Assembly: GCA_963827135.1 (NCBI GenBank)
Contig: CAWGZX010000005.1
Location: 1-64,000 of the forward strand
Reading direction: 5' to 3'
Source of the DNA: JAJRAN01 sp963827135
GTDB lineage: Archaea > Thermoplasmatota > Thermoplasmata > Methanomassiliicoccales > UBA472
Length of the DNA stretch: 64,000 bases
This document shows positions 39,501 to 47,658 of the stretch, piece by piece. A model generated the notes under the pieces. The model ran no database searches. It saw nothing but the letters and a program-made list of their open reading frames with translations, and was not told the origin of the DNA. The position numbers and the translations under genes are program-made. Position 1 is the stretch's first letter. The number at the start of each line of letters is the position of its first letter.

Positions 39501-39526
39501 ATTACCGCCGCTGTTTCACTCGCCAT
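36515..39526 (-). CDS. hdrA: HdrA, tandem-fused long form (copy 4)
   Basis: 1,003 aa, intact. First half: VVGGGISGVQCALDLAESG, FPTNDCSMCILSPK, CVGCGKCSEKCP, the spaced CGNCKKVCP motif, CVGSRDKTVGNPYCSSVCC. Second half: VGAFICECGSNIAA, CTPRTHEPLFK, GGGLAGMTAALDL, CVGSRSPENPMCSRVCC, and two C-terminal clusters (CRACGRCEAICP, CKGCGACEVACC). The last motif ends in CC, not CP, a small departure from the other copies. ATG 39526 is preceded by GAGGAGAGAG. First gene of the operon hdrA-mvhD-hdrD, a bifurcating heterodisulfide-reductase-like unit. Confidence 0.93.
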   Translation of the reverse strand: MASETAAVMVVGGGISGVQCALDLAESGFKVYLVEKKASIGGTMAQLDKTFPTNDCSMCILSPKLVEVARNPMITLMTLSDIVGIEGSVPNFTVTVKRNPRYVREDRCVGCGKCSEKCPSKVPNEFDLGLSQRKAISVIYPQAVPLKYSIDAKNCLYLTKGKCGNCKKVCPSDAIDYEMKETIEKVKVGSIVLAPGIETFNARLKREYGYGEYKNVLTALEFERMLSSSGPYQGHVVRPSDQVTPKNIAFIQCVGSRDKTVGNPYCSSVCCMYALKEAIIAQEHTPGLKTTIFFMDIRAVGKEFEDFRVRAEKEHGVTVHRNVRAASVQENPATKSLNVLYMSPRAVVDEEFDMVVLSTGLIPPSDSKELAQTLGINLNKYGFAQTDIYNPLNTNVPGIYVVGAFSAPKDIPQSVAEASGAAAKAGSHVYQNRIPFKQEDMPELNIEGQEPRVGAFICECGSNIAAIVDVPAVVEYAKTLPNVVMAEGSKYTCSADFQGKIKEKIKEHKLNRVIIASCTPRTHEPLFKSTIKEAGLNPYLLEMANIRDQCSWVHMHEPEKATEKAKDLVRMAVAKSRLVEPLKTATFPVNHSALVIGGGLAGMTAALDLAAQDFKVDLVEKASELGGNVRNVYLEDGSTGASIAAELASKIGSNPNIKLHLETNVTKVNGFVGNFEVETNKDPIKTGVIVVTSGAVEYKPKEYFYGQDPRVITQLELAKRLAEKPLDAKVVAMIQCVGSRSPENPMCSRVCCIGAMKNAIKIMRTNPKALVYIFYKDIRTYGLREDLYTEAAKLGVVFIRTRDEEMPELIKEGNDLIVSSDDITLDGHVHLKPDLVVLSTGIRPNPDNEELSKMLKVPLSKDGFFLEAHMKLRPVDFATEGIFLAGLAHWPKTADETVGQASGAAARAMTILSRDFLEAQAAISIVDESKCRACGRCEAICPFHAIVVETVAPGVEKAKVNPALCKGCGACEVACCSGAITCKHFTNNQIIALVEACLEGVSK

Positions 39527-39835
39527 AGTGCTCTCTCCTCTCTCAATAATAGGCAATCTCGTTGGTCTCTCTGAATTCCCTGGTAAATATTTTTGCATCT
39601 TGCTTTGGCCGAGCATCGCCTACCGCGTTCTCATCGAGCCATGTAGGGACGCCGACTCCGATTACTTGATTTACGCTATACCCTGTTTACTTGTTTCACG
39701 TTATAATATCTTCGGAAATTGATATCGCATCTTCGTGCATCTTCGTATTACTGAGTTAGAGTCGGTGTCCGATCGAACGGAATGTAGAATAACGAGTGCT
39801 AATGCAAGGCCGGGCCCTCAACGCGCCCCCTAAAA
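39527..39835 (-). promoter_or_regulatory. Intergenic region with promoter for hdrA copy 4
   Basis: No gene is supported here. On the minus strand AAAAATATTTACC near 39,590 is a TATA candidate about 60 bases before the start at 39526. The rest is A+T-rich and separates hdrA copy 5 from copy 4, so they are probably separate transcripts. Confidence 0.4.
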
Positions 39836-42800
39836 TCAACCGCTAGCGCGCTGTGACCTCTGACGACCGGAGGACGTGGCGGCATCGATGACCGCGTACA
39901 TCTGGTTGTCCTTGAAACCTTTCTGCTCCATCGCGCCCGACGGACATGCGGCCACGCAGATGCCGCAGCCTTTGCACAGGCTTTCGTTGACCATGGCCCT
40001 CAGCATATCTGGATGGTCCGGGTCCCTCATGATGGTGATGGATTTGTACTCACACACCGGCTCGCATAGGCCGCAACCGTTGCAGATCGCTTTGTTCACC
40101 GCCGCGATCGGACCTCCCGTCTCCAGGTATTCCCGAGAGATTATAGTCATAGCCCTGGCGGCGGCGCCCGATGCCTGGCCCATAGTCTCGTCCATGAACT
40201 TCGGCCAGTGCGCCAGCCCAGCCAGGAATATGCCCTCGGTGGCGAAGTCGACGGGGCGCAGCTTCATGTGCGCCTCCAGGAAGAAGCCGTCCTTGCTCAG
40301 TGGAACCTTGAGCAGCTTGGATAGTTCCTCGTTGTCGGGATTGGGACGGATGCCGGTGGAGAGCACCACCAGGTCCGCTCTCAGCCTTAGGACCTCACCG
40401 AGCGTCCGGTCCGTCACCAGTACGCTGAGGCCTGCCCCGTCGCTTTCCACCGTGGGCTCCTCCTCGTCCGGGAATCGGACGAAGTTGACCCCGAGCTCAC
40501 CAGCTTTCTTGTAGTAATCCTCACGGAAGCCATAGGTCCTAATGTCCTTGTGCAGGACGAAGACCTCCGTGGATGGGGCGGCTTTCTTGATCTTTATCGC
40601 GTTTCGCACAGCCTCGGTGCAGCATACCCGGCTGCAATAAGGCGCCTCCTCGTTCCTGGAGCCTACGCATTGGACCATGACCACGCTCCGGGCATCCATT
40701 AGACCATTCGACATCTTCGACCCCAACTGCCACTGGGTCAGGACCCTGGGGTCCCCGTACATGTACTCCCCTGGGCGGGGCTGGTACTCCTGTCCTCCCA
40801 CGGCCACGACGATGGCCCCGGACACTATCTCCCCCATGTCCAACCTGACCTTGAAATTGCCGACAAAACCGGAAACATCTCTCACCTCGGTGCCAAGATG
40901 CACGCTAATCCTTTCGTCCAGACGGACCTTGCTTATGAGCTCGTCCTTGAATTCCGAGGTGGGCAAACCGTCCTCTTCCAGGCAGATGCTACGCATGCTT
41001 CCCCCGAGCTCAATGGCACGCTCGATGATGTGCACGGGGAATCCTTGTCCTGCGATGTCCAGCGCCGCGGTCATGCCCGCCAGGCCTCCACCGATGACCA
41101 CGGCGGTGTGGTTGACCTCCAACCTGGAGGTCTTCAAAGGCTCCAGCAGCCTGCTCTTGGCCACGGCCATGCGCACCAGGTCCTTGGCCTTCTCCGTGGC
41201 CTTCTCCGGCTCGTGCATGTGGATCCAGGAGCACTGGTCGCGGATATTGGCCATCTCAAAGAGGTAGGGGTTCAGTCCCGCCTCGCGGATGGTGTTCTGG
41301 AACAAGAGCTCGTGCGTCCTCGGTGTGCAGCTTGCGACCACCACGCGGTTGAGCCCGTGCTCCACTATCCTCTTCTTGATGATCTCCTGGAAGTCGGCGG
41401 AGCAGGTGTACTTGCCCTCCTCGGCGTACACCACGTCGGGCATGGTCCTGGAATACGCCACCACGCTTGGCACATCGACCGTGCTGCGGATGTTCGTTCC
41501 ACAGTCGCAGACGAAGACACCGATCCGCGGCTCCTGCCCGGAAACGTCAATCTCCTTCACCTCTGGTGCTTGGTGATGGGCGCGCTTCTGGAATACCATG
41601 GATCCGGCTTTGGAAGCCGCTCCCGAGGCTTCCGCCACGGATGTGGGTATGTCCTTGGGGGCGCTGAAGGCGCCGGTGACGAAGACCCCTCTTCGGCTGG
41701 TCGAAAGCGGATCATGGACCATGGTGTCAGCGAAGCCGTACCTGTTCAGCTTGATGCCAAAGGCCTCGGACAGACTAACCGCGTCCGCTGGCGGCTCGAG
41801 GCCGACCGAGAGCACCACCAGGTCGTATTCCTCGGAGAATACCCCATCCCCGCTGGAATAGCGCACGGTGAGCTTCTTGGTCCCTGGGTCCTCCTCCACC
41901 GAGGCGGCCCTGACGCCCCTGCAAATCCTGATCCCGTGCTCCTTCTCGGCCCTCGCCCGATAGTCCTCGAACTCCTTCCCCACGGCCCTGATGTCCATGA
42001 AGAAGATGGTGGTCTTGAGGCCAGGGGTATGTTCCTGGGCGAGAATGGCCTGCTTGAGCGCGTGCATGCAACACACGGACGAGCAGTAGGGTTTGCCCAC
42101 CTTGTCGTCCCTCGAACCGACGCATTGAAGGAAAGCCATTTTCTGGGGGGGGGCTTGGTCGCTTGGCCTTACCACATGACCTTGGGACGGCCCAGTGGCG
42201 GACAGGATCCTCTCGAGCTCGAGGGAGGTAATCACATTCCTGGATTCCCCATAGCCGTACTCCTTCTTCAAGCGGGCGTCGAAGATCTCGTAACCAGGAG
42301 CGAGCACTATCGCCCCCACGTGGACCCTCTCCAAGACCTGTTCTTGCTCGAAGTCCACCGCGCCAGCGGGACATACCTTCTTGCAGTTGCCGCAGCGGTT
42401 CTTGGTCAGGTACAGGCAGTTCTTCGCGTCTATGCTGTACTTCAAGGGCACGGCCTGAGGGTACGCCAAATGGATCGCCTTGCGCCGCGAGAGCCCCAGG
42501 TCGAAACCGCTCGGGACCTTGGACGGGCACTTCTCGGCGCACAGTCCGCAGCCGACGCACTTTTCCTCGTCCACGTACCTTGGGTCCCTCCGGATGGTGA
42601 CCTCGAAGTCCGGGGCCTCGCCCTCGACCTTGACCACCTCGCTCAAGGTCATCAACTTGATCATGGGATTCCTGCCCACCTCCACCAGCTTGGGGGAGAG
42701 GATGCACATGGAGCAGTCGTTGGTGGGGAAGGTCTTGTCCAGCTGGGCCATCTTCCCTCCGACCGCGGGTTCCTTCTCCACTAGGACCACCTTGAAACCG

Positions 42801-42880
42801 GACTCCGCCAGGTCCAGCGCGCACTGGACGCCTGCTATTCCTCCGCCCACCACCATGACCGAACCGACCTGATCTTCCAC
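39836..42880 (-). CDS. hdrA: HdrA, tandem-fused long form (copy 5)
   Basis: 1,014 aa, intact, starting at GTG with GGGGGAAG just upstream. First half: VVGGGIAGVQCALDLAESG, FPTNDCSMCILSPK, CVGCGLCAEKCP, CGNCKKVCPAGAV. Second half: IGVFVCDCGTNIRS, CTPRTHELLFQ, GGGLAGMTAALDIAG, CVGSRNEEAPYCSRVCC, then CNGCGLCEPVC and CKGCGICVAACP. A 206-bp stretch (41,052-41,257) differs at one base from copy 1. No mvhD is attached, and it stands as a single-gene unit upstream of the copy 4 operon. Confidence 0.93.
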   Translation of the reverse strand: MEDQVGSVMVVGGGIAGVQCALDLAESGFKVVLVEKEPAVGGKMAQLDKTFPTNDCSMCILSPKLVEVGRNPMIKLMTLSEVVKVEGEAPDFEVTIRRDPRYVDEEKCVGCGLCAEKCPSKVPSGFDLGLSRRKAIHLAYPQAVPLKYSIDAKNCLYLTKNRCGNCKKVCPAGAVDFEQEQVLERVHVGAIVLAPGYEIFDARLKKEYGYGESRNVITSLELERILSATGPSQGHVVRPSDQAPPQKMAFLQCVGSRDDKVGKPYCSSVCCMHALKQAILAQEHTPGLKTTIFFMDIRAVGKEFEDYRARAEKEHGIRICRGVRAASVEEDPGTKKLTVRYSSGDGVFSEEYDLVVLSVGLEPPADAVSLSEAFGIKLNRYGFADTMVHDPLSTSRRGVFVTGAFSAPKDIPTSVAEASGAASKAGSMVFQKRAHHQAPEVKEIDVSGQEPRIGVFVCDCGTNIRSTVDVPSVVAYSRTMPDVVYAEEGKYTCSADFQEIIKKRIVEHGLNRVVVASCTPRTHELLFQNTIREAGLNPYLFEMANIRDQCSWIHMHEPEKATEKAKDLVRMAVAKSRLLEPLKTSRLEVNHTAVVIGGGLAGMTAALDIAGQGFPVHIIERAIELGGSMRSICLEEDGLPTSEFKDELISKVRLDERISVHLGTEVRDVSGFVGNFKVRLDMGEIVSGAIVVAVGGQEYQPRPGEYMYGDPRVLTQWQLGSKMSNGLMDARSVVMVQCVGSRNEEAPYCSRVCCTEAVRNAIKIKKAAPSTEVFVLHKDIRTYGFREDYYKKAGELGVNFVRFPDEEEPTVESDGAGLSVLVTDRTLGEVLRLRADLVVLSTGIRPNPDNEELSKLLKVPLSKDGFFLEAHMKLRPVDFATEGIFLAGLAHWPKFMDETMGQASGAAARAMTIISREYLETGGPIAAVNKAICNGCGLCEPVCEYKSITIMRDPDHPDMLRAMVNESLCKGCGICVAACPSGAMEQKGFKDNQMYAVIDAATSSGRQRSQRASG

Positions 42881-43064
42881 TGCGCTTCCCCCCTGATTTC
42901 CGCATGCTGGGAAGGTGCTCCTGAGCTAATCCATTGGAGCCCATCGCTCTGATTAGTGCCACCATATTTCAATATTCTCAAATAACCCGGGGATGGCCGA
43001 ATCGCCTGATTATCAGCCAATGAAATCAGCACTGCCTGTGTTTTAAATTCTCCCGGTCCTAGCC

Positions 43065-43847
43065 TTGGGCGTGTTTGCCGAGCTGTTGGTGGCGGCCGCT
43101 TTGGGGGCTCTGGGTCTGGCTAGCGCGCTCGAGGTGAGGAGACGGCTAGCATCCTCCGGGCCCTCTGAGATAAGGGAGGCGATGAGGTCGCAGGCCAACA
43201 ACCTGAGGAGGGTGATGCGCATATCGTCCAGGAGCCGTGACCGACCCCGGGTAACCGTGCAGGGCCCAAAGGTCAGGCCCGTCGTCTGCCAGATATGCCT
43301 GGGTCGGGTCAAGGAGGGCATGGAGTACGCCAAGTGCCACTGCGGCAAGGAGTTCCATGTCAGCTGCCTCACCCGGACGGGGTTCTGCCCCTATTGCGAC
43401 ATCGCTTTTAACGGCCCGGAGCTCGACCCGGGGGTCGTCGTCAAGCCCAAGATCACGCCCCAAGAGGCGGCGAGGCGCAGGGCGGACGTGCGCATGCTCT
43501 GGGAGCCGGCGGCGAGGCGCGCCTGCCCGGTCTGCGGTTCGGACCTGCCCGAGGGTGGGGACGAATGCGAGTGCGGCGCGATCGTGGTCGAGGAGGGCGA
43601 GAGCTTCGACTGCCCCAGCTGCGGGACCTTGGTGCCACCCGACCGCATGTCCTGCCCGATATGCAAGGAGAGCTTTGAGGCCCTCTCCGGGCCGCAGTGC
43701 CCGGTCTGCGGCAGGCTGCTGAGGCAGGGGGAGGAGGTCTGCGAGTGCGGCGGTCTGGCCGGGGAGGAGTGCCCGGAATGTGGCTTCGGGCTGGGCTCGG
43801 AGGACGAGCGATGCCCCAAATGCGGGGCAGCCTTCGAGTTCGTGTAG
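43065..43847 (+). CDS. Membrane-anchored multi-zinc-ribbon protein
   Basis: About 258-260 aa (TTG 43065 or GTG 43071 start). An N-terminal hydrophobic helix (AELLVAAALGALGLASAL) would anchor it. A RING-like block follows (CQICLGRVKEGMEYAKCHCG, FHVSCLTRTGFCPYC) and then four or more zinc-ribbon pairs (CPVCGSDLPEGGDECECG, CPSCGTLVPP, CPVCGRLLRQGEEVCECG, CPKCGAAFEF). The function is unknown; RING-like folds suggest protein binding. It lies 60 bases before ftsZ on the same strand. Confidence 0.75.
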   Translation: MGVFAELLVAAALGALGLASALEVRRRLASSGPSEIREAMRSQANNLRRVMRISSRSRDRPRVTVQGPKVRPVVCQICLGRVKEGMEYAKCHCGKEFHVSCLTRTGFCPYCDIAFNGPELDPGVVVKPKITPQEAARRRADVRMLWEPAARRACPVCGSDLPEGGDECECGAIVVEEGESFDCPSCGTLVPPDRMSCPICKESFEALSGPQCPVCGRLLRQGEEVCECGGLAGEECPECGFGLGSEDERCPKCGAAFEFV

Positions 43848-43861
43848 CCCTCCCGGCCTGA

Positions 43862-43880
43862 AAATGGATTTATATATTCT
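43862..43880 (+). promoter_or_regulatory. ftsZ promoter
   Basis: GGATTTATATATTC (TATA about 43,868) lies 40 bases before the first ATG of ftsZ and predicts a nearly leaderless transcript. Confidence 0.5.
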
Positions 43881-43907
43881 CTCCCACATACCCCTGGCCA
43901 AGGATGG

Positions 43908-45005
43908 GTGCACATGAAATCCATTGTCGATAGCGCGATTGCTAGATCGGCGCAGAGCAACGGCGCCTTGAACGCCTCGGGGACAGGGAGCTCGGCCGAT
44001 GACGAGGAGCTGCGCAAGCTGGTCGACCAGCTACGGGTGAAGATCACCATCGTGGGCTGTGGCGGCGGCGGGTCGAACACGGTCCGCCGGTTGGCGCAGT
44101 CGGACATCAAGGACGTGACCCTGGTGGCGGCGAACAGCGACGCCCGCCACCTGCTGTCGGTCCACGTTCCGAACAAGGTGCTGCTGGGCCGGTCGAGGAC
44201 CAAGGGCCTAGGCGCCGGGGCTATTCCAGAAGTGGGCGCGGCGGCGGCCGAGGAGTCCCGCAACGAGCTCATGCAGTTCATCGATGGCCGCCAGATCGTG
44301 TTCGTGACCGCGGGCATGGGCGGCGGGACCGGGACTGGCTCCGCGCCGGTGGTGGCGGAGATGGCGCGGATGAAGGGCGCGTTGGTGATGGGCATCGTCA
44401 CCATGCCCTTCAAGGCGGAGGGGCGCGTGAGGACGGAGAACGCCCTGAGGGGGCTGAACCGGCTGCGCGAGCACTGCGACACCACCATCATTATCCCCAA
44501 CGACCGGTTGCTCCAGCTCGTCCCCAAGCTGCCCTTGGAGGCCGCGTTCAAAGTGGCCGACGAGGTGCTCATGCAGAGCATCAAGGGCATCACCGAGGCC
44601 ATCACCAAACCCGGCCTCGTCAACGTCGATTTCAACGACATGATGACCATCATGAAGAACGCCGGCGTGGCCATGATCGGGCTCGGCGAGGGCGGCCAGG
44701 ACGATGGCCGCATGGAGATGGTGGAGAAGGCCGTGGGCGAGGCCATGGGCTCGCCGTTGCTCGGGGACATCGACACCAGGGAGGCGCGCGGGGCATTGAT
44801 CCGCATAGTCGGGGGGCCGGACATGACCGTGAGCCAGGCCGAAAAGGCGGCGGAGCTTGTGGGCGGACGCATCCGCAAGGACGCGCGCATCATCTGGGGA
44901 TGCGCGGTGGAGCCCGAGATGGCCGGGAAGGTCAAGGTAATGGTGGTGGTCACCGGGGTCAAGTCCGACAGCTTCCTCAGCCGTTACTCGACGGGCAAGG
45001 GCTGA
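43908..45005 (+). CDS. ftsZ: Cell-division GTPase FtsZ
   Basis: 365 aa of the tubulin/FtsZ superfamily. Motifs in order: VGCGGGGSNTVRRL, the tubulin signature GMGGGTGTGSAP near residue 138, and NVDFNDMMTIMKNAG (T7 loop region). It forms the division ring. There is a low-complexity N-terminal tail of about 40 residues and no long C-terminal linker. A second ATG at 43914 is an alternative start. pop5 follows after six bases, tying ftsZ to the exosome superoperon here. Confidence 0.96.
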   Translation: MHMKSIVDSAIARSAQSNGALNASGTGSSADDEELRKLVDQLRVKITIVGCGGGGSNTVRRLAQSDIKDVTLVAANSDARHLLSVHVPNKVLLGRSRTKGLGAGAIPEVGAAAAEESRNELMQFIDGRQIVFVTAGMGGGTGTGSAPVVAEMARMKGALVMGIVTMPFKAEGRVRTENALRGLNRLREHCDTTIIIPNDRLLQLVPKLPLEAAFKVADEVLMQSIKGITEAITKPGLVNVDFNDMMTIMKNAGVAMIGLGEGGQDDGRMEMVEKAVGEAMGSPLLGDIDTREARGALIRIVGGPDMTVSQAEKAAELVGGRIRKDARIIWGCAVEPEMAGKVKVMVVVTGVKSDSFLSRYSTGKG

Positions 45006-45011
45006 GCCGAG

Positions 45012-45332
45012 ATGGTGGTAAAGGAGAGGCGGGGGCGGAGGCGCTATGTGGCCTTCGAGGTGACCTCGGAAGAGTTGCTGGGCGCTGAGGCCTTGCTCTC
45101 CACTATGAGGTCGCTCTCCGAGGGAAGGAAGGTCCCCAAGCTAATCCAATTCGACGGCCACCTCGGGGTGGTGCGCTGCGACCTGCGCGAGCTCGCCTGG
45201 ACGAAGGAGCTCGTGGTCGGAGCGGGGGCTAGGCTGGGCTCGAGCGTCCGCACCCTGAGCACCTCGGGGACGCTGCGCAGTTTGCGCGAGCGCTTGGGCC
45301 TCCCCGAGGGGGAGCGGGAACGGAGGGGTTAG
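45012..45332 (+). CDS. rnp2: RNase P protein component 2 (Pop5/Rnp2)
   Basis: 106 aa with RGRRRYVAFEVTSEE, LIQFDGHLGVVRCD and the C-terminal TSGTLRSLRERL, matching archaeal Pop5. It helps the RNase P RNA process tRNA 5' ends. It occupies the expected place upstream of psmA in the archaeal exosome superoperon. Slightly shorter than usual. Confidence 0.8.
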   Translation: MVVKERRGRRRYVAFEVTSEELLGAEALLSTMRSLSEGRKVPKLIQFDGHLGVVRCDLRELAWTKELVVGAGARLGSSVRTLSTSGTLRSLRERLGLPEGERERRG

Positions 45333-45389
45333 GGGCCGAGCCCGGTTTCACAAGCATCCAGATGTCTCGGGAAGAGGCTTCCCGATTCC

Positions 45390-45451
45390 CCCAAGAGATA
45401 TATATTGGATGGATTCTCTAGGTTCCGGATTAGCCGAGAGAAGGTGATTGA
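45390..45451 (+). promoter_or_regulatory. psmA promoter and ribosome-binding site
   Basis: GAGATATATATTGG gives a TATA box at about 45,395, and AAGGTGATTGAATG provides a Shine-Dalgarno complementary to the 16S 3' end. It likely starts the main superoperon transcript. Confidence 0.5.
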
Positions 45452-46174
45452 ATGCAACCCGGACAGATGGCTTATGATAGAGCTATAACTGTTTTCTCCC
45501 CTGACGGGCGATTGTTCCAAGTGGAGTATGCCAGAGAGGCGGTCAAGCGTGGTACGACCACCGTGGGCCTCAAGTTCAAGAACGGGGTCGTCCTGATCGT
45601 GGACAAGAGGATCGCCAGCCGCCTGATGGAGCCTAAGTCCATCGAGAAGATCTTCAAGATCGACGGACACGTGGGATGCGCCACCTCCGGCCTGGTCGCG
45701 GACGCCAGGATACTGGTGGACCAGGCGAGGGTCATCTCGCAGATCAACAAGATTACCTACGACGAGGACATGAGCGTGGAGGAGCTGGTGAAGCGCATCT
45801 GCGATTACAAGCAGAACTACACCCAGTACGGCGGCGTGAGGCCGTTCGGGACCGCGCTCCTGGTCGCAGGAGTGGACGATCAGGGCGAGCATCTCTTCGA
45901 GACCGACCCCAGCGGAGCGCTCGTGTCGTACAAGGCCGGCAGCATCGGGGCCGGGCGAAACGCGGTCATGGAGGTCTTCGAGGAGGAGTACCAGGAGGGC
46001 ATGGACATGCAGTCCGCGGTGCTGCTCGGGCTCAAGGCCTTGAAGAAGGCCACCGAAGAAGAGAAGCTAAACCCCAAGGCGGTCGAGATCGGCGTGGTGG
46101 TCCGGGGCGAGAACTTCAGGCGCATGGACGATTCTGAGGTCGAGAGCCTGATCGAGAAGGCTGACGCCGCGTAG
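45452..46174 (+). CDS. psmA: Proteasome alpha subunit
   Basis: 240 aa starting MQPGQMAYDRAITVFSPDGR, the N-terminal helix that gates the 20S core, followed by LFQVEYAREAVKRGTTTVGL typical of alpha rings. It lacks the catalytic N-terminal Thr of beta subunits. First gene of a tight block with SBDS and the exosome genes, coupling protein and RNA turnover. Confidence 0.97.
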   Translation: MQPGQMAYDRAITVFSPDGRLFQVEYAREAVKRGTTTVGLKFKNGVVLIVDKRIASRLMEPKSIEKIFKIDGHVGCATSGLVADARILVDQARVISQINKITYDEDMSVEELVKRICDYKQNYTQYGGVRPFGTALLVAGVDDQGEHLFETDPSGALVSYKAGSIGAGRNAVMEVFEEEYQEGMDMQSAVLLGLKALKKATEEEKLNPKAVEIGVVVRGENFRRMDDSEVESLIEKADAA

Positions 46175-46182
46175 GGGCCTAG

Positions 46183-46881
46183 ATGGTAGACATAGAGGAT
46201 GCCATCGTAGCCCGGTACGAGTCGCACGGGGAGACGTTCGAGGTCCTGATAGACCCCAAGGTAGTCAAGTCCTTGAAGGAAGGGAAGGACGTAAACCTGT
46301 ACGACCACATGGTCGTGGATGAGATATTCAAGAACGCGCACAAGGGCACCCGCGCCGCCGAGGAAGACATCAAGAAGGTGTTCGGCACCACGGACGTGCA
46401 GACCGTGGCCAAGACCATCGTCCTCAAGGGCGAGGTGCACCTTACCGCCGAGCAGCGCAAGGAGATGCTGGAGCTGAAGAAGGCCCGCATCATCTCCGAG
46501 ATCGTGCGCAACGCCATCAATCCGCAGACCGGAGCCCCGCACACTCCGCAGCGCATCGAGATGGCCATGGAGGAGGCGAAGGTCCACATCGACGCCTTCA
46601 AGCCGGTGGAGCAGCAGGTCAAGGAGGTCCTAGACAAGCTCAGGCCCATCATCCCCATCCGCTTCGAGAAGATGCGCATCGCCGTCAAGCTCACCGGGGA
46701 AGAGTACGGCCGCTGCTACGAGGACATCGTACATTTCGGCAAGATACAGAAAGAGGAATGGCAGGCCAACGGCTCTTGGATCGGCGTCGTGGAGATACCC
46801 GCGGGCATGAGGGACGACTTCTATGCCAAGCTGAACGAGAAGACCAAGGGGAACGCGGAGACCAAGCAGCTCAAGTCATGA
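46183..46881 (+). CDS. Ribosome maturation protein SBDS (Sdo1)
   Basis: 232 aa with the SBDS N-terminal domain (EDAIVARYESHGETFEVLID, VVDEIFKNAHKGTRA), central helices (ARIISEIVRNAINPQTG) and C-terminal ferredoxin-like domain. It promotes release of aIF6 from the large subunit. Eight bases after psmA in the conserved archaeal order. Confidence 0.95.
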   Translation: MVDIEDAIVARYESHGETFEVLIDPKVVKSLKEGKDVNLYDHMVVDEIFKNAHKGTRAAEEDIKKVFGTTDVQTVAKTIVLKGEVHLTAEQRKEMLELKKARIISEIVRNAINPQTGAPHTPQRIEMAMEEAKVHIDAFKPVEQQVKEVLDKLRPIIPIRFEKMRIAVKLTGEEYGRCYEDIVHFGKIQKEEWQANGSWIGVVEIPAGMRDDFYAKLNEKTKGNAETKQLKS

Positions 46882-46894
46882 GCCTGCCAGGATC

Positions 46895-47653
46895 ATGAAT
46901 GCAAGTCCAGAAGGGAAAAAGACAGAAGTGAGTGAGAATATGAACAAGGAAGCAATAGGATCCTCGCGCGAGATCGTGCTGCCCGGGGACCTGCTCGACT
47001 CCGGCGGCCGCATGAAGGCCGGGGCGGGGACTTACGTGCAGGATGGACGGGTCTACGCCGCCCAAGTGGGGATCAAGAGCGTGAAATCGAACTTTGTGAA
47101 TGTCATACCTCTCGGGGGGCGCTACATACCCGCCCCTGGGGACAGCGTCATCGGGAAGGTGGTGGACATAGGGCCGTCCAACTGGCTCGTGGACATTAAC
47201 TCCCCGTACCCCGCCCCCTTGCACGTCAACGAAGTACCATGGAGAGTGGACTTCGGCGACACCGCGAGGTTCATGAACGTGGGCGACACCCTGCTCGCCA
47301 AGGTGCTGATGGTGGATGAGACCAAGCGCGTGCAGGTGACCATGAAGGAGCAAGGCCTGAGGAAGCTGCAGGGCGGCCAGGTGGTCGAGATCTCCTACAG
47401 CAAGGTGCCTCGAGTGATCGGGAAAGGCGGCTCTATGATCCAGATGATCAAGAATATGACCAACACCCGCATCTTCGTCGGGCAGAACGGCCGCATCTGG
47501 TTGGACGGGGACATCGAGAACATCGTCTTCGCCATCCGCGCGATCAAGATGATCGAGGAGAACGCGCAGACGATGCATTTGACCGAACGTGTGAAGGAGT
47601 ACCTGGAGTCCGTGTGCAAGCCCGCGCCGGCCGAAGGTTCAGAATCAAGGTGA
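46895..47653 (+). CDS. rrp4: Exosome RNA-binding subunit Rrp4
   Basis: 252 aa (237 if ATG 46940 is used). Domain order is N-terminal (EIVLPGDLLDSGG), S1 (VIGKVVDIGPSNWLVDIN) and KH (VPRVIGKGGSMIQMIKNM). It caps the Rrp41/Rrp42 ring and feeds RNA to it. Upstream of rrp41 as in other archaea. Confidence 0.95.
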   Translation: MNASPEGKKTEVSENMNKEAIGSSREIVLPGDLLDSGGRMKAGAGTYVQDGRVYAAQVGIKSVKSNFVNVIPLGGRYIPAPGDSVIGKVVDIGPSNWLVDINSPYPAPLHVNEVPWRVDFGDTARFMNVGDTLLAKVLMVDETKRVQVTMKEQGLRKLQGGQVVEISYSKVPRVIGKGGSMIQMIKNMTNTRIFVGQNGRIWLDGDIENIVFAIRAIKMIEENAQTMHLTERVKEYLESVCKPAPAEGSESR

Positions 47654-47658
47654 TTTAA

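Noticed and set aside
40898..42784. Long plus-strand open frame opposite hdrA copy 5 (over 600 codons)
   Set aside because: It is antisense to a clearly conserved gene, has a composition rich in Gly, Leu, His and Val typical of shadow frames in G+C-rich DNA, and shows no family motif.
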